The position numbers were made by a program, and so were the translations under genes. The notes below the pieces were generated by a model, which ran no database searches, was not told the DNA's origin, and worked only from the letters and a program-made list of their open reading frames with translations. 64,000 nucleotides of DNA from Buttiauxella sp049686335. Lineage in GTDB: Bacteria > Pseudomonadota > Gammaproteobacteria > Enterobacterales > Enterobacteriaceae. This document shows, piece by piece, positions 26,123 to 34,562 of the stretch (position 1 is the stretch's first letter; every line of letters begins with the position of its first letter). The stretch covers positions 1 through 64,000 of the forward strand of contig NZ_JBAVHX010000002.1 in NCBI RefSeq assembly GCF_049686335.1. The letters run 5' to 3'.

Positions 26123-28297
26123 TTACTGCTTAGTCAGAAACTCACCGGTTCGGAAAGAGCCATCCGCATTACGCTGTAAAGGCACTGGCAACGTCAAAGA
26201 CTGATAATCTTTCACGTTCAACTGATTCCCTTCGCTGTTCTGGGTTATGCCATCGTGAATGAAATAGTTAGTGTTATCGACACGCCCTGAAATCGCGTCA
26301 TCATATTTCCCTTCATGGCTTCTCAGTGAAATGTTATCGGAGAACTTGCCCTGGGTTTGCGCACTGCCGTAAGGGCTTGGACGGAAGATATAGTTAAAAC
26401 GTTGGTTATCTACCGCGACGTTATTCATCACCACCAGCGCGCCTGGGTTGAAGTTATCGGTGAACCCATCAAGATGATTGCCAATCGCCACGCTGTTATG
26501 GACCTCATGCGCAACTGGCTGCCCTTCCCCACCCAATTTGAAACCGTTGCTGGTATTGTTGCGTGCAATTGAATTCTCGATCACCACAACGCCATTCGCG
26601 CCGTCTTCAATTTTGTTAAAGAGGTCGTAGCCGTCATCAATGTTATCGTGTGAATAACATCCTTCGAGGCGGTTACCGTCGCCAACACGCATTTTCACCG
26701 CAAATCCGTCGGCATTAATTTTTCCAGGATCTTCATTACTGAACGATTCAGAGTTAACGATGCGGTTGTAACTTGCCCACAGTGGCCGGCCAATATCCGC
26801 AGGCGATGAAATCTGGATACCGGTATCGTCATTTTTAAAGGCTGTGACGTTCTCGATAAGGTTATGGCTGCCTTGCACCCGCAGGCTCTTGTCCGTCACT
26901 TTGATACCGTTTACGTGCCAGTAGTTACCATCGAGAATCAAACCACGAATGAGAACCTTACCATTTGCCTCAAGGGTTTTAAGTTTGTCTTTTAAGCCAC
27001 TATCAGCCATGGGAATAGTAGTAAGTGGGTACTCACCACTGCTCACGATGATTTTGCCTCCCGGGGCGACGAGCGAGACGGCGCTGGCTAAATCTAACGG
27101 TGAGTCTTGTGTTCCCTTGTTGGTGGATACCCCGTTTGGCGCGACATAAAGCATCTCTCCATTCACATTTGAGACGTATTCAACAACGAAGCCCTGGCTG
27201 ACCGGTGTTTTGTCTTTCCCGCTGGTGGGGGTAAAAGTCACGTTAAAGCTATTTTGATCTTTCAGCGTGGTTGGCAAAGAGAACATTTCCCCCGCTTTCG
27301 CCACTTTTTCCTGACCAATCACCACTTCATCCTGACGTACGGTGAAGTTTCCGTCGTAGTTAGCCCGCGCCTGCAAAACATATTGGCTGCTGGCGTTTTT
27401 TGCCGGAGAAGCAATCTGCATCACCACTGGCCACTCTTTTGGGAGGAAAGGTGCAGAAGCAACTGTATTTGCCGCACTGGTTTCTAATGAGGCATCACTG
27501 ACGGTTATTTTGGCGTTACGCGAAGCAAAGAAGCCGACGTAATAATGGTCTTTGTCTTGAGTCGTAATGATATCGGCGCGTTTAACCATCTGCGAAACCC
27601 AGGCATCACTTCCGGCGGGTGCCCATGACGTCACAAAACCGTCGTTGGTACGCTCAAGCTTCATGCGAAAAGTCGGCGTTTTAGTTATATCGATGGCTTC
27701 CTGATAGCTTTTGCGTGAAATCGTTGAGCCCGTGTTTCCCCAGGGATGGCTAATTCCATCGCGAGCGATAGCCTGCATTTTGACGTGCGAGTTATCTTTT
27801 TTATCCTGAGTCATGATGGCATTCATCACCATGTTGGAGGCTGCCGGGAATTCTTCGTATCCTTCCTTCAGCGGCTCCTGACGCGGATTGCCAATGACAT
27901 CTCTAACCAACATCCCGGCGCCTTCCTGAGCTGCGGGCTTAGCGCCATTTTCAGGACCAAACTGATCGACGGTCACTGTTGCCTGTAATACAAAGTTTTC
28001 GTTGGCGGGAAGAGCGGTATAGAAAAACGTTAAGCCATCATGAGAGTTTGCGATTTTACCGCCACGGCTCTCGATGGTTATGGGTTTGGAAAGATCGGCA
28101 ACATCGGCCGCAGCCAGCTTTTTGCCATCGATGGTGACATTATTGACGCCAACTTTTTCGGGTAACACATTAGAGGAAAAGTTAACGTCTGTTGATTGCC
28201 CAAAAGCAATCGCATGCCAGACGGGTTGTTGCGCGGTGGCGTTCAGCGAAAACGCGACACCACAGATAGTAAGAGCCAGAGGTAATTTTGACGCCAT
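26123..28297 (-). CDS. pelX: Exopolygalacturonate lyase, PelX-like (PL9 family)
   Basis: 724 aa. Signal peptide MASKLPLALTICGVAFSLNATAQ suggests a periplasmic or exported enzyme. An N-terminal accessory half (about residues 25-380) precedes a right-handed beta-helix (about 390-690) rich in Asn turns. PL9 hallmarks are NADGFAVKMRVGDGNRLEG, HDNIDDGYDLF and NGFKLGGEG, the last holding the Lys that acts as base in characterised PL9 lyases. Such enzymes release unsaturated digalacturonate from polygalacturonate ends. An upstream ATG at 28327 is possible, but the start at 28297 has AAGGAG 7 nt away. In E. coli atpC abuts glmU with no gene here. A KdgR-like site lies upstream. Confidence 0.88.
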   Translation of the reverse strand: MASKLPLALTICGVAFSLNATAQQPVWHAIAFGQSTDVNFSSNVLPEKVGVNNVTIDGKKLAAADVADLSKPITIESRGGKIANSHDGLTFFYTALPANENFVLQATVTVDQFGPENGAKPAAQEGAGMLVRDVIGNPRQEPLKEGYEEFPAASNMVMNAIMTQDKKDNSHVKMQAIARDGISHPWGNTGSTISRKSYQEAIDITKTPTFRMKLERTNDGFVTSWAPAGSDAWVSQMVKRADIITTQDKDHYYVGFFASRNAKITVSDASLETSAANTVASAPFLPKEWPVVMQIASPAKNASSQYVLQARANYDGNFTVRQDEVVIGQEKVAKAGEMFSLPTTLKDQNSFNVTFTPTSGKDKTPVSQGFVVEYVSNVNGEMLYVAPNGVSTNKGTQDSPLDLASAVSLVAPGGKIIVSSGEYPLTTIPMADSGLKDKLKTLEANGKVLIRGLILDGNYWHVNGIKVTDKSLRVQGSHNLIENVTAFKNDDTGIQISSPADIGRPLWASYNRIVNSESFSNEDPGKINADGFAVKMRVGDGNRLEGCYSHDNIDDGYDLFNKIEDGANGVVVIENSIARNNTSNGFKLGGEGQPVAHEVHNSVAIGNHLDGFTDNFNPGALVVMNNVAVDNQRFNYIFRPSPYGSAQTQGKFSDNISLRSHEGKYDDAISGRVDNTNYFIHDGITQNSEGNQLNVKDYQSLTLPVPLQRNADGSFRTGEFLTKQ

Positions 28298-28636
28298 TGT
28301 TATTCTCCTTATAAGTATCCGCGCCATTATGCTTAAAAATGAAACGCCGTTTCTTTTATGTTTGTCACAAAGGCCAGTTATTAAAACGAGAACGACTAAA
28401 TATAGGAGGGAGGCTTTGTTTCCCGTTGAAAAGAAGTCTTAATCCCTAGAGAACTATGGCTTTTATAATTTCAGAAGTACTTTTTCCTCACTTATCCACC
28501 TACAATTGAGCCCATGAGCAACCTAAAAGTACCGCCGACGCCCGTTTTTTAGGCATCACGTTTTGTGTTGCAAAATATGTAGAATTTTCAACGAGAAATC
28601 GTTTTACTTCACTCTCAAATTAAAGTCAGGACGCGT
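28298..28636. promoter_or_regulatory. Divergent pelX/glmU control region
   Basis: 339 bp without a gene. It holds the pelX ribosome site, a KdgR-like palindrome at 28335-28358, a CRP half-site TCACA at 28366-28370, and further right the glmU upstream region with a possible -10 TAGAAT near 28580. A NagC site is expected by analogy with E. coli glmUS, but I cannot place one with confidence. Confidence 0.55.
28335..28358 (-). promoter_or_regulatory. KdgR-like operator upstream of pelX
   Basis: AAAAATGAAAC-GCC-GTTTCTTTTA, an almost symmetric site (GAAAC 28341-28345, GTTTC 28349-28353) closely resembling the AAATGAAACA/TGTTTCATTT operator of the pectin repressor KdgR. It lies 38-61 bp upstream of the pelX start. 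Confidence 0.72.
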
Positions 28637-30004
28637 ATGTCAAACAATGCGATGAGCGTGGTTATCCTAGCCGCAGGCAAAGGGACCCGCATGTATTCAG
28701 ACCTGCCAAAGGTATTACATACCCTTGCCGGGAAACCGATGGTTCAGCATGTCATTGATGCGGCGAATAATTTAGGCGCGCAGCGTGTACATCTGGTTTA
28801 CGGTCACGGTGGTGATTTGCTGAAAAATACGCTCAGCGACGGCTCACTGAACTGGGTTTTACAGGCCGAGCAATTAGGTACCGGCCACGCGATGCAGCAA
28901 GCGGCACCGTTCTTTGCGGATGACGAAGACATCCTGATGCTTTACGGCGACGTACCGCTTATCTCTGTTGATTCCTTGCAGCGTCTGCGTGATGCCAAAC
29001 CACAGGGTGGTATTGGTCTGTTAACGGTAAAACTGGAAGATCCAACCGGTTATGGCCGCATCGCTCGCGAAAATGGCAAAGTGGTCGGCATTGTTGAGCA
29101 TAAAGACGCCACCGAAGAACAACGCAAAATTGACGAAATTAATACCGGTATTCTGGTAGCGAATGGTGCAGACCTGAAACGTTGGTTGGCTAAGCTCGAT
29201 AACAACAATGCTCAGGGTGAATTCTATATCACTGACATTATCGCGCTGGCGCATCAGGAAGGCCGTGAAGTAACAGCGGTTCACCCGGATCGTTTAAGCG
29301 AAGTGGAAGGCGTGAACAACCGTCTGCAACTGTCCCGTCTGGAACGCGTCTACCAAAGTGAGCAGGCCGATAAACTGCTGCTGGCGGGCGTCATGTTGCG
29401 CGATCCGTCTCGTTTCGATCTGCGTGGCGAACTGACGCACGGGCGTGATGTTGAAATTGATACTAATGTCATTGTTGAAGGCAAAGTGACGTTAGGTCAT
29501 CGCGTCAAAATTGGTACCGGTTGTGTGATTAAAAACAGTGTGATTGGCGATGACTGCGAAATCAGTCCGTACTCCGTTGTGGAAGATGCCAGTCTTGCAG
29601 CCGCATGCACCATTGGTCCATTTGCCCGTTTACGCCCAGGCGCTGAACTGGCAGAAGGCGCACACGTTGGCAACTTCGTGGAAATGAAAAAAGCCCGTCT
29701 GGGTAAAGGTTCCAAAGCTGGTCACTTAAGCTATTTAGGCGATGCCGAAATTGGCGATAACGTGAATATCGGTGCCGGTACGATTACCTGTAACTACGAC
29801 GGTGCGAACAAATTTAAAACGATCATCGGTGATGATGTGTTTGTGGGTTCCGACAGTCAGTTGGTTGCTCCTGTGACCGTGGCTAATGGCGCAACGATTG
29901 GCGCGGGCACGACGGTCACACGCAACGTTGGCGAAAATGAACTGGTCATTAGTCGTGTCAAACAGACTCATATCCAGAACTGGAAGCGCCCGGTTAAGAA
30001 ATAA
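28637..30004 (+). CDS. glmU: GlmU, bifunctional UDP-GlcNAc synthesis enzyme
   Basis: 455 aa. The N-terminal uridyltransferase domain has LAAGKGTRM (about residue 11) and KPM; the C-terminal left-handed beta-helix acetyltransferase (about 250-455) has hexapeptide repeats and ends with the conserved RVKQTHIQNWKRPVKK. It acetylates glucosamine-1-P then forms UDP-GlcNAc for peptidoglycan and LPS. Cotranscribed with glmS. Confidence 0.97.
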   Translation: MSNNAMSVVILAAGKGTRMYSDLPKVLHTLAGKPMVQHVIDAANNLGAQRVHLVYGHGGDLLKNTLSDGSLNWVLQAEQLGTGHAMQQAAPFFADDEDILMLYGDVPLISVDSLQRLRDAKPQGGIGLLTVKLEDPTGYGRIARENGKVVGIVEHKDATEEQRKIDEINTGILVANGADLKRWLAKLDNNNAQGEFYITDIIALAHQEGREVTAVHPDRLSEVEGVNNRLQLSRLERVYQSEQADKLLLAGVMLRDPSRFDLRGELTHGRDVEIDTNVIVEGKVTLGHRVKIGTGCVIKNSVIGDDCEISPYSVVEDASLAAACTIGPFARLRPGAELAEGAHVGNFVEMKKARLGKGSKAGHLSYLGDAEIGDNVNIGAGTITCNYDGANKFKTIIGDDVFVGSDSQLVAPVTVANGATIGAGTTVTRNVGENELVISRVKQTHIQNWKRPVKK

Positions 30005-30191
30005 AAAAATTTTTACCGTCTCCCCATGGGAGACGGTTGGGGTGAAGGTTGTTCTCGAAAATGACCCGCCCCGCAGTACTACAAAAACTATAACCCCACT
30101 CTCTACAAGGCTCGGGGCTCCGGAAAAAACCGGAAAATACAGGTCAGCGACAACACATGGCGCAAAACGCCATTATCAGGAATCTAAACTT
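30005..30191 (+). promoter_or_regulatory. glmU-glmS intercistronic leader with hairpins
   Basis: 187 bp. A hairpin ACCGTCTCC/GGAGACGGT (30015-30023 with 30029-30037) follows the glmU stop without a T-run. A second hairpin TGGCG-CAAAA-CGCCA (about 30159-30173) lies just before AGGA and the glmS ATG. In E. coli the glmUS mRNA is cut at the glmU stop and the small RNA GlmZ opens a stem that masks the glmS ribosome site; the second hairpin fits that role by position. GlmZ itself is not in this window. Confidence 0.55.
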
Positions 30192-32021
30192 ATGTGTGGA
30201 ATTGTTGGCGCGGTCGCGCAACGTGATATCGCTGAAATCCTTCTCGAAGGATTACGTCGTCTGGAATACCGTGGTTATGACTCTGCGGGCCTGGCTGTGG
30301 TTGACGAAAAAGGTCACATGACCCGTCTGCGTCGCCTGGGTAAGGTCAATAAACTGGCAGAAGCGGCAGCTGAAACTGCACTGCATGGTGGCACCGGTAT
30401 TGCTCACACTCGTTGGGCGACTCACGGCGAACCATCGGAAACCAACGCGCACCCGCATGTTTCCGAGCATATTGTTGTGGTTCACAACGGTATTATCGAA
30501 AACTATGAGCCACTGCGTGAAACTCTGCAGGGTCGCGGTTACACCTTCGTTTCACAGACCGATACCGAAGTTATTGCGCACTTAGTTCACTGGGAACTGG
30601 AGCAAGGCGGTACTCTGCGTGAAGCGGTACTGCGTACTATTCCTCAACTGCGCGGTGCTTATGGCACGGTTATCATGGATACCCGCGATCCAGAAGTTCT
30701 GTTAGCAGCACGTTCTGGTAGCCCGATGGTTATCGGTCTGGGCATGGGCGAAAACTTCATCGCATCCGACCAACTGGCATTGCTGCCAGTGACGCGTCGC
30801 TTCATCTTCCTTGAGGAAGGCGATATTGCGGAAGTGACCCGTCGCTCCGTTACCGTCTTTGATACTAAAGGTGAGCAGGTTAAACGCCCTGACATCGAAT
30901 CCAACCTGCAATATGACGCTGGTGACAAAGGTATTTATCGCCACTATATGCAGAAAGAAATCTACGAACAGCCAAATGCGATTAAAAACACGCTGACTGG
31001 ACGTATTAGCCACGGTGCTGTCGATCTCTCTGAGCTTGGCCCGAAAGCGAACGAAATGCTGTCTCAGGTGGAGCACATTCAAATTGTCGCTTGTGGCACT
31101 TCCTACAACTCAGGAATGGTTTCACGTTACTGGTTTGAATCCCTGGCAGGCGTTCCTTGCGACGTCGAAATTGCCTCTGAATTCCGCTACCGCAAATCAG
31201 CAGTTCGCCGTAACAGCCTGATGATCACCCTTTCACAGTCTGGTGAAACGGCAGATACCCTGGCAGCACTGCGTTTGTCCAAAGAGTTAGGCTATCTGGG
31301 TTCACTGGCTATCTGTAACGTTCCGGGGTCTTCTCTGGTGCGCGAGTCCGATTTGGCGCTGATGACCAACGCTGGCACTGAAATCGGCGTGGCATCCACC
31401 AAAGCATTCACCACTCAGCTTACTGTTTTGCTGATGCTGGTGGCGAAACTGAGCCGTCTGAAAGGTGCTGATGCGCAGATTGAGCAAGATATTGTTCACG
31501 GTCTGCAGGCGCTGCCAAGTCGCATCGAGCAAATGCTGTCTCAGGACAAACGCATTGAAGCGCTGGCTGAAGATTTCTCCGACAAGCATCACGCCCTGTT
31601 CTTAGGCCGTGGCGATCAGTATCCGATCGCAATGGAAGGTGCGCTGAAGCTTAAAGAGATCTCGTACATCCACGCGGAAGCGTATGCGGCGGGCGAGCTG
31701 AAACACGGTCCACTGGCGCTGATTGATGCGGATATGCCGGTAATTGTTGTGGCACCAAATAACGAATTGCTGGAAAAACTGAAATCGAACATTGAAGAAG
31801 TTCGTGCTCGTGGCGGCCATCTGTATGTATTCGCCGATCAGGATGCCGGTTTCACCAGCAGCGACAACATGCACATCATCGAGATGCCGCATGTAGAAGA
31901 AGTTATCGCCCCTATCTTCTATACCGTGCCGTTGCAGTTGCTGTCTTACCACGTCGCACTGATTAAAGGCACCGACGTTGACCAGCCACGTAACCTGGCG
32001 AAATCGGTCACCGTAGAATAA
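30192..32021 (+). CDS. glmS: GlmS, glutamine--fructose-6-phosphate aminotransferase
   Basis: 609 aa. The N-terminal nucleophile Cys follows the initiator Met (MCGIVGAVAQRD), then a glutaminase domain (1-240) and two SIS isomerase domains (about 285-609), ending DQPRNLAKSVTVE. It makes glucosamine-6-P, the first committed step of amino-sugar synthesis. An open frame extends upstream to 29886 through glmU, but only the start at 30192 exposes the catalytic Cys. Confidence 0.98.
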   Translation: MCGIVGAVAQRDIAEILLEGLRRLEYRGYDSAGLAVVDEKGHMTRLRRLGKVNKLAEAAAETALHGGTGIAHTRWATHGEPSETNAHPHVSEHIVVVHNGIIENYEPLRETLQGRGYTFVSQTDTEVIAHLVHWELEQGGTLREAVLRTIPQLRGAYGTVIMDTRDPEVLLAARSGSPMVIGLGMGENFIASDQLALLPVTRRFIFLEEGDIAEVTRRSVTVFDTKGEQVKRPDIESNLQYDAGDKGIYRHYMQKEIYEQPNAIKNTLTGRISHGAVDLSELGPKANEMLSQVEHIQIVACGTSYNSGMVSRYWFESLAGVPCDVEIASEFRYRKSAVRRNSLMITLSQSGETADTLAALRLSKELGYLGSLAICNVPGSSLVRESDLALMTNAGTEIGVASTKAFTTQLTVLLMLVAKLSRLKGADAQIEQDIVHGLQALPSRIEQMLSQDKRIEALAEDFSDKHHALFLGRGDQYPIAMEGALKLKEISYIHAEAYAAGELKHGPLALIDADMPVIVVAPNNELLEKLKSNIEEVRARGGHLYVFADQDAGFTSSDNMHIIEMPHVEEVIAPIFYTVPLQLLSYHVALIKGTDVDQPRNLAKSVTVE

Positions 32022-32046
32022 ATCGTTGTGAATTACGGTAAGTCAT

Positions 32047-32090
32047 AAAAAAGTCCGGTAATGCTCATGCGCATATACCGGACTTTTTAT
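32047..32090. terminator. Bidirectional terminator between glmS and the hexuronate transporter
   Basis: 13-bp perfect stem (32048-32060 with 32076-32088), with A-run on one side and T-run on the other, so it can terminate both the rightward glmS and the leftward transporter gene. Confidence 0.9.
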
Positions 32091-32097
32091 TGTTAAA

Positions 32098-33369
32098 TCA
32101 ATTATCTTCCTGCGGCACCAGTTTCGGTTCTTCTGGTGATTTCAGCAGAATCCACAAGATGATGGCCCCGAGAATATCAAACACTGACAGTACCGCGAAC
32201 AACGGGCTGAAACCTACAGTGTCCGCCAGAGCACCCACAACCAGCGCAAACATGGTGCTGGCCGTCCACGCAGCCATGCCGGTAAATCCGTTGGCGGTGG
32301 CCACTTCGTTGGAATCGAACATATCAGACGACAGGGTGATCAGTGCGCCGGAAAGCGACTGGTGAGCGAAGCCACCGACGCACAACAGTGCGATGGCAAT
32401 CATCGGGCTGCCGAACAAGCCAACCATACCCGGCAGGATCATCAGCACCGCACCCATGGTGACCACCAGCTTGCGGGACACCACAATATTCACACCGAAG
32501 ACTTTCTGGAACATACCTGGTAAATAACCGCCAATAATGCAGCCAAAATCGGCGAACAACATAGGGATCCAGGCGAACATGGCGATATCTTTAAGATTAA
32601 AGCCATAGGTATGCACCATAAACAGCGGGATCCACGCGTTAAACGTGCCCCATGCAGGTTCTGCCAGGAAGCGCGGTAACGCGATACCCCAAAACTTACG
32701 CTGTTTCAGCAGGCGGCCAATGCGTACTTTTTCAACCTTTGGTTTTTCAGGCTGACCCTGGGTGATATACAGATACTCTTCTTTAGACAGTGATTTGGAT
32801 TTTGACGGGCGGTTATAAGTGAAATACCAGCCGGCTGCCCACAGGACGCTGAAAATACCCACCAGAATAAACGCAAGTCTCCAGTCCTTAATATAAATTG
32901 CCCACGCGACCAGCGGAGGCGCAATCACCGCGCCAATAGACGAACCGACGTTGAAATAGCCCACCGCCACCGAACGTTCGGTATCCGGGAACCATTCAGT
33001 CACTGATTTAAGGCCAGCAGGGATCATCGCACTTTCGGCGAAACCACCGAGGCCACGAAACAGTGCCAGGCCTTTCCAGCCGGTCGCAAATGATGCCCCA
33101 ATGCAGAATACGCCCCACAGCAGGCCAAATATGGTGTAACCCACTTTGGTGCCTAAGGTATCCAGTAGATAGCCCGCAATAGGCTGGGCGATGGTATAGC
33201 AGGCCGAAAATGTCGCAATAATGTAAGAATATTGCTGGGTAGTGATATGAAGATCACTTTGTAATGTGGGCGCTGCCGCTGAAATAGTGTTTCTGGTTAA
33301 ATAGCAAAGAATGGTGCCAAGCGTCACCAGTGAAAGCATAAACCAGCGCTTGTGGCCTGTTTTGCGCAT
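32098..33369 (-). CDS. ExuT-type hexuronate MFS transporter
   Basis: 423 aa, 12 transmembrane segments. It follows E. coli ExuT closely: LVTLGTILCYLTRNTISAAAPTL near the N-terminus, GYFNVGSSIGAVIAPPLV, then RFLAEPAWGTFNAWIPLFM and LSGALITLSSD in the second half. ExuT imports galacturonate and glucuronate with protons. Placed beyond glmS, opposite to its neighbours, with a KdgR-like site and CRP sites upstream. Because exuT usually lies elsewhere in enterobacteria, this may be an extra paralogue; uptake of galacturonate or short unsaturated oligogalacturonides is inferred. Confidence 0.88.
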   Translation of the reverse strand: MRKTGHKRWFMLSLVTLGTILCYLTRNTISAAAPTLQSDLHITTQQYSYIIATFSACYTIAQPIAGYLLDTLGTKVGYTIFGLLWGVFCIGASFATGWKGLALFRGLGGFAESAMIPAGLKSVTEWFPDTERSVAVGYFNVGSSIGAVIAPPLVAWAIYIKDWRLAFILVGIFSVLWAAGWYFTYNRPSKSKSLSKEEYLYITQGQPEKPKVEKVRIGRLLKQRKFWGIALPRFLAEPAWGTFNAWIPLFMVHTYGFNLKDIAMFAWIPMLFADFGCIIGGYLPGMFQKVFGVNIVVSRKLVVTMGAVLMILPGMVGLFGSPMIAIALLCVGGFAHQSLSGALITLSSDMFDSNEVATANGFTGMAAWTASTMFALVVGALADTVGFSPLFAVLSVFDILGAIILWILLKSPEEPKLVPQEDN

Positions 33370-33696
33370 AACGAATCCCGTATTTAAAGCAATAAGTGTC
33401 CTGACCGCTGCAAAGCAGCAGGCAATTAATAAATTCAGAGGAGAGAAAAATCAGCGGCGCTTCAGAAGACGTCGTGGATTTGGGTTTGGCCCATCCTGGA
33501 CTTGTTTTTGTTATTTAGATCACATCTTGATGTAATCATGAACCGCCGTTTCATTTTTATTTGTGATTAATCTCAATTTTTTATGAGTAATCTACTCATT
33601 TGGGATTATTTGTGTGATGTAGGTCACGTTTCTTGCTAAGCGCGATTTCTTAGTTATGTGTGTATAGTTCGCTTTTTTACTGAGGTACACAGCAGA
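33370..33696 (-). promoter_or_regulatory. Transporter upstream region: KdgR-like and CRP-like sites
   Basis: 327 bp without a gene. CRP-like sites: TGTTA-N6-TCACA (33509-33524), TGTGA-N6-TCAAT (33562-33577) and TGTGA-N6-TCACG (33613-33628). A KdgR-like palindrome, GAACC-GCC-GTTTC with AT-rich flanks, sits at 33536-33556. The rightmost CRP-like site could also act on the divergent pseudouridine synthase gene. Sites are read from the sequence; binding is inferred. Confidence 0.7.
33536..33556 (-). promoter_or_regulatory. KdgR-like operator upstream of the hexuronate transporter
   Basis: On the minus strand AAAATGAAACGGCGGTTCAT, sharing the AATGAAACG core and spacing with the site in front of pelX, and with the known KdgR consensus. 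Confidence 0.7.
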
Positions 33697-34422
33697 ATGC
33701 TGAACCGTTCATCCATACGAATTAATAAATACATCAGCGACAGTGGCATTTGCTCTCGCCGTGAGGCAGATCGTTACGTCAAACAAGGCGATGTTTTTAT
33801 TAACGATAAACAGGTCAGTTTTGGCGCTCAGGTCTTTGCCGGGGATGTGGTGAAGGTGAAGAACCAGCTTATTGAGCCGCGTGATGACAACGGGCTTGTG
33901 CTGATGGTTTTGAATAAGCCTGTTGGCATTATTACCACGATGGAAAAGAGTGAACGCAATAATATCAGCGCTCTCATTCATAGCGACAAACGTGTGTCCC
34001 CTGTCGGGCGTCTTGATAAAGATTCGCAAGGACTCATTTTGCTGACAAATCACGGCGATGTGGTTAATAAAATTTTGCGTGCCGGTAACAATCACGAAAA
34101 AGAGTATGTGGTCACGGTTAATAAGCCGATGACAGACGAGTTTATCATTGGGTTGGGAGCAGGTGTCCCGATACTCGGTACGGTAACTAAGCAATGCAAA
34201 GTGACGAAAGAATCGGACGTGATATTTCGTATTACTTTAGTTCAAGGATTGAATCGTCAGATCCGCCGGATGTGTAAATATTTCGGTTATGAGGTGACCC
34301 GACTCGAACGTGTCCGCATCATGAATATCCACCTGGAAGACTTGCCGTTAGGGGAATCGCGCTATTTGAGTTGCGAGGAACAAAGTGAGTTATTGAAGCG
34401 GATTGAAAACTCAGGATCCTAA
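33697..34422 (+). CDS. RluF-family 23S rRNA pseudouridine synthase (short form)
   Basis: 241 aa. N-terminal S4 RNA-binding domain (about residues 7-60, INKYISDSGICSRREADRY) and RsuA/RluB/E/F catalytic domain with the nucleophile Asp107 in GRLDKDSQGL, and NRQIRRMCKYFGYEV. It is close to E. coli RluF (U2604 of 23S rRNA) but lacks the basic C-terminal tail of about 45 residues. The ATG at 33697 is preferred over one at 33658 because it starts the S4 domain directly and has GAGGT upstream. RluF is not found at this place in E. coli, so this may be a second copy or a relocated gene. Confidence 0.85.
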   Translation: MLNRSSIRINKYISDSGICSRREADRYVKQGDVFINDKQVSFGAQVFAGDVVKVKNQLIEPRDDNGLVLMVLNKPVGIITTMEKSERNNISALIHSDKRVSPVGRLDKDSQGLILLTNHGDVVNKILRAGNNHEKEYVVTVNKPMTDEFIIGLGAGVPILGTVTKQCKVTKESDVIFRITLVQGLNRQIRRMCKYFGYEVTRLERVRIMNIHLEDLPLGESRYLSCEEQSELLKRIENSGS

Positions 34423-34454
34423 GTATGACAGCGAGAAATATGCCTCAAACTGGC

Positions 34455-34517
34455 TTGTCATAAAACTGTCATATTTCGTACATTTAACTGTCACCAAATT
34501 GTCCTATTTTCTACCCT
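34455..34517 (+). promoter_or_regulatory. pst promoter with two PHO boxes
   Basis: PHO box 1 is TTGTCAT-AAAA-CTGTCAT at 34455-34472; box 2 is CTGTCAC-CAAA-TTGTCCT at 34488-34505. They start 33 bp apart, three helical turns. Box 2 occupies the -35 position for a -10 TACCCT at 34512-34517. PhoB activation under phosphate starvation is established for this operon. Confidence 0.9.
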
Positions 34518-34562
34518 GCATCCACTAAACAACGATTTACGTTCACCTCTGCAGGAGACACT

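Noticed and set aside
26123..28297. Assignment of the PL9 gene as an endo-acting pectate lyase of the PL1 type
   Set aside because: The motifs and the two-part architecture fit PL9 exopolygalacturonate lyase (PelX), not the PL1 fold.
29886..30191. Upstream extension of glmS by 102 codons
   Set aside because: It overlaps glmU in another frame and would bury the catalytic Cys that must follow the initiator Met.
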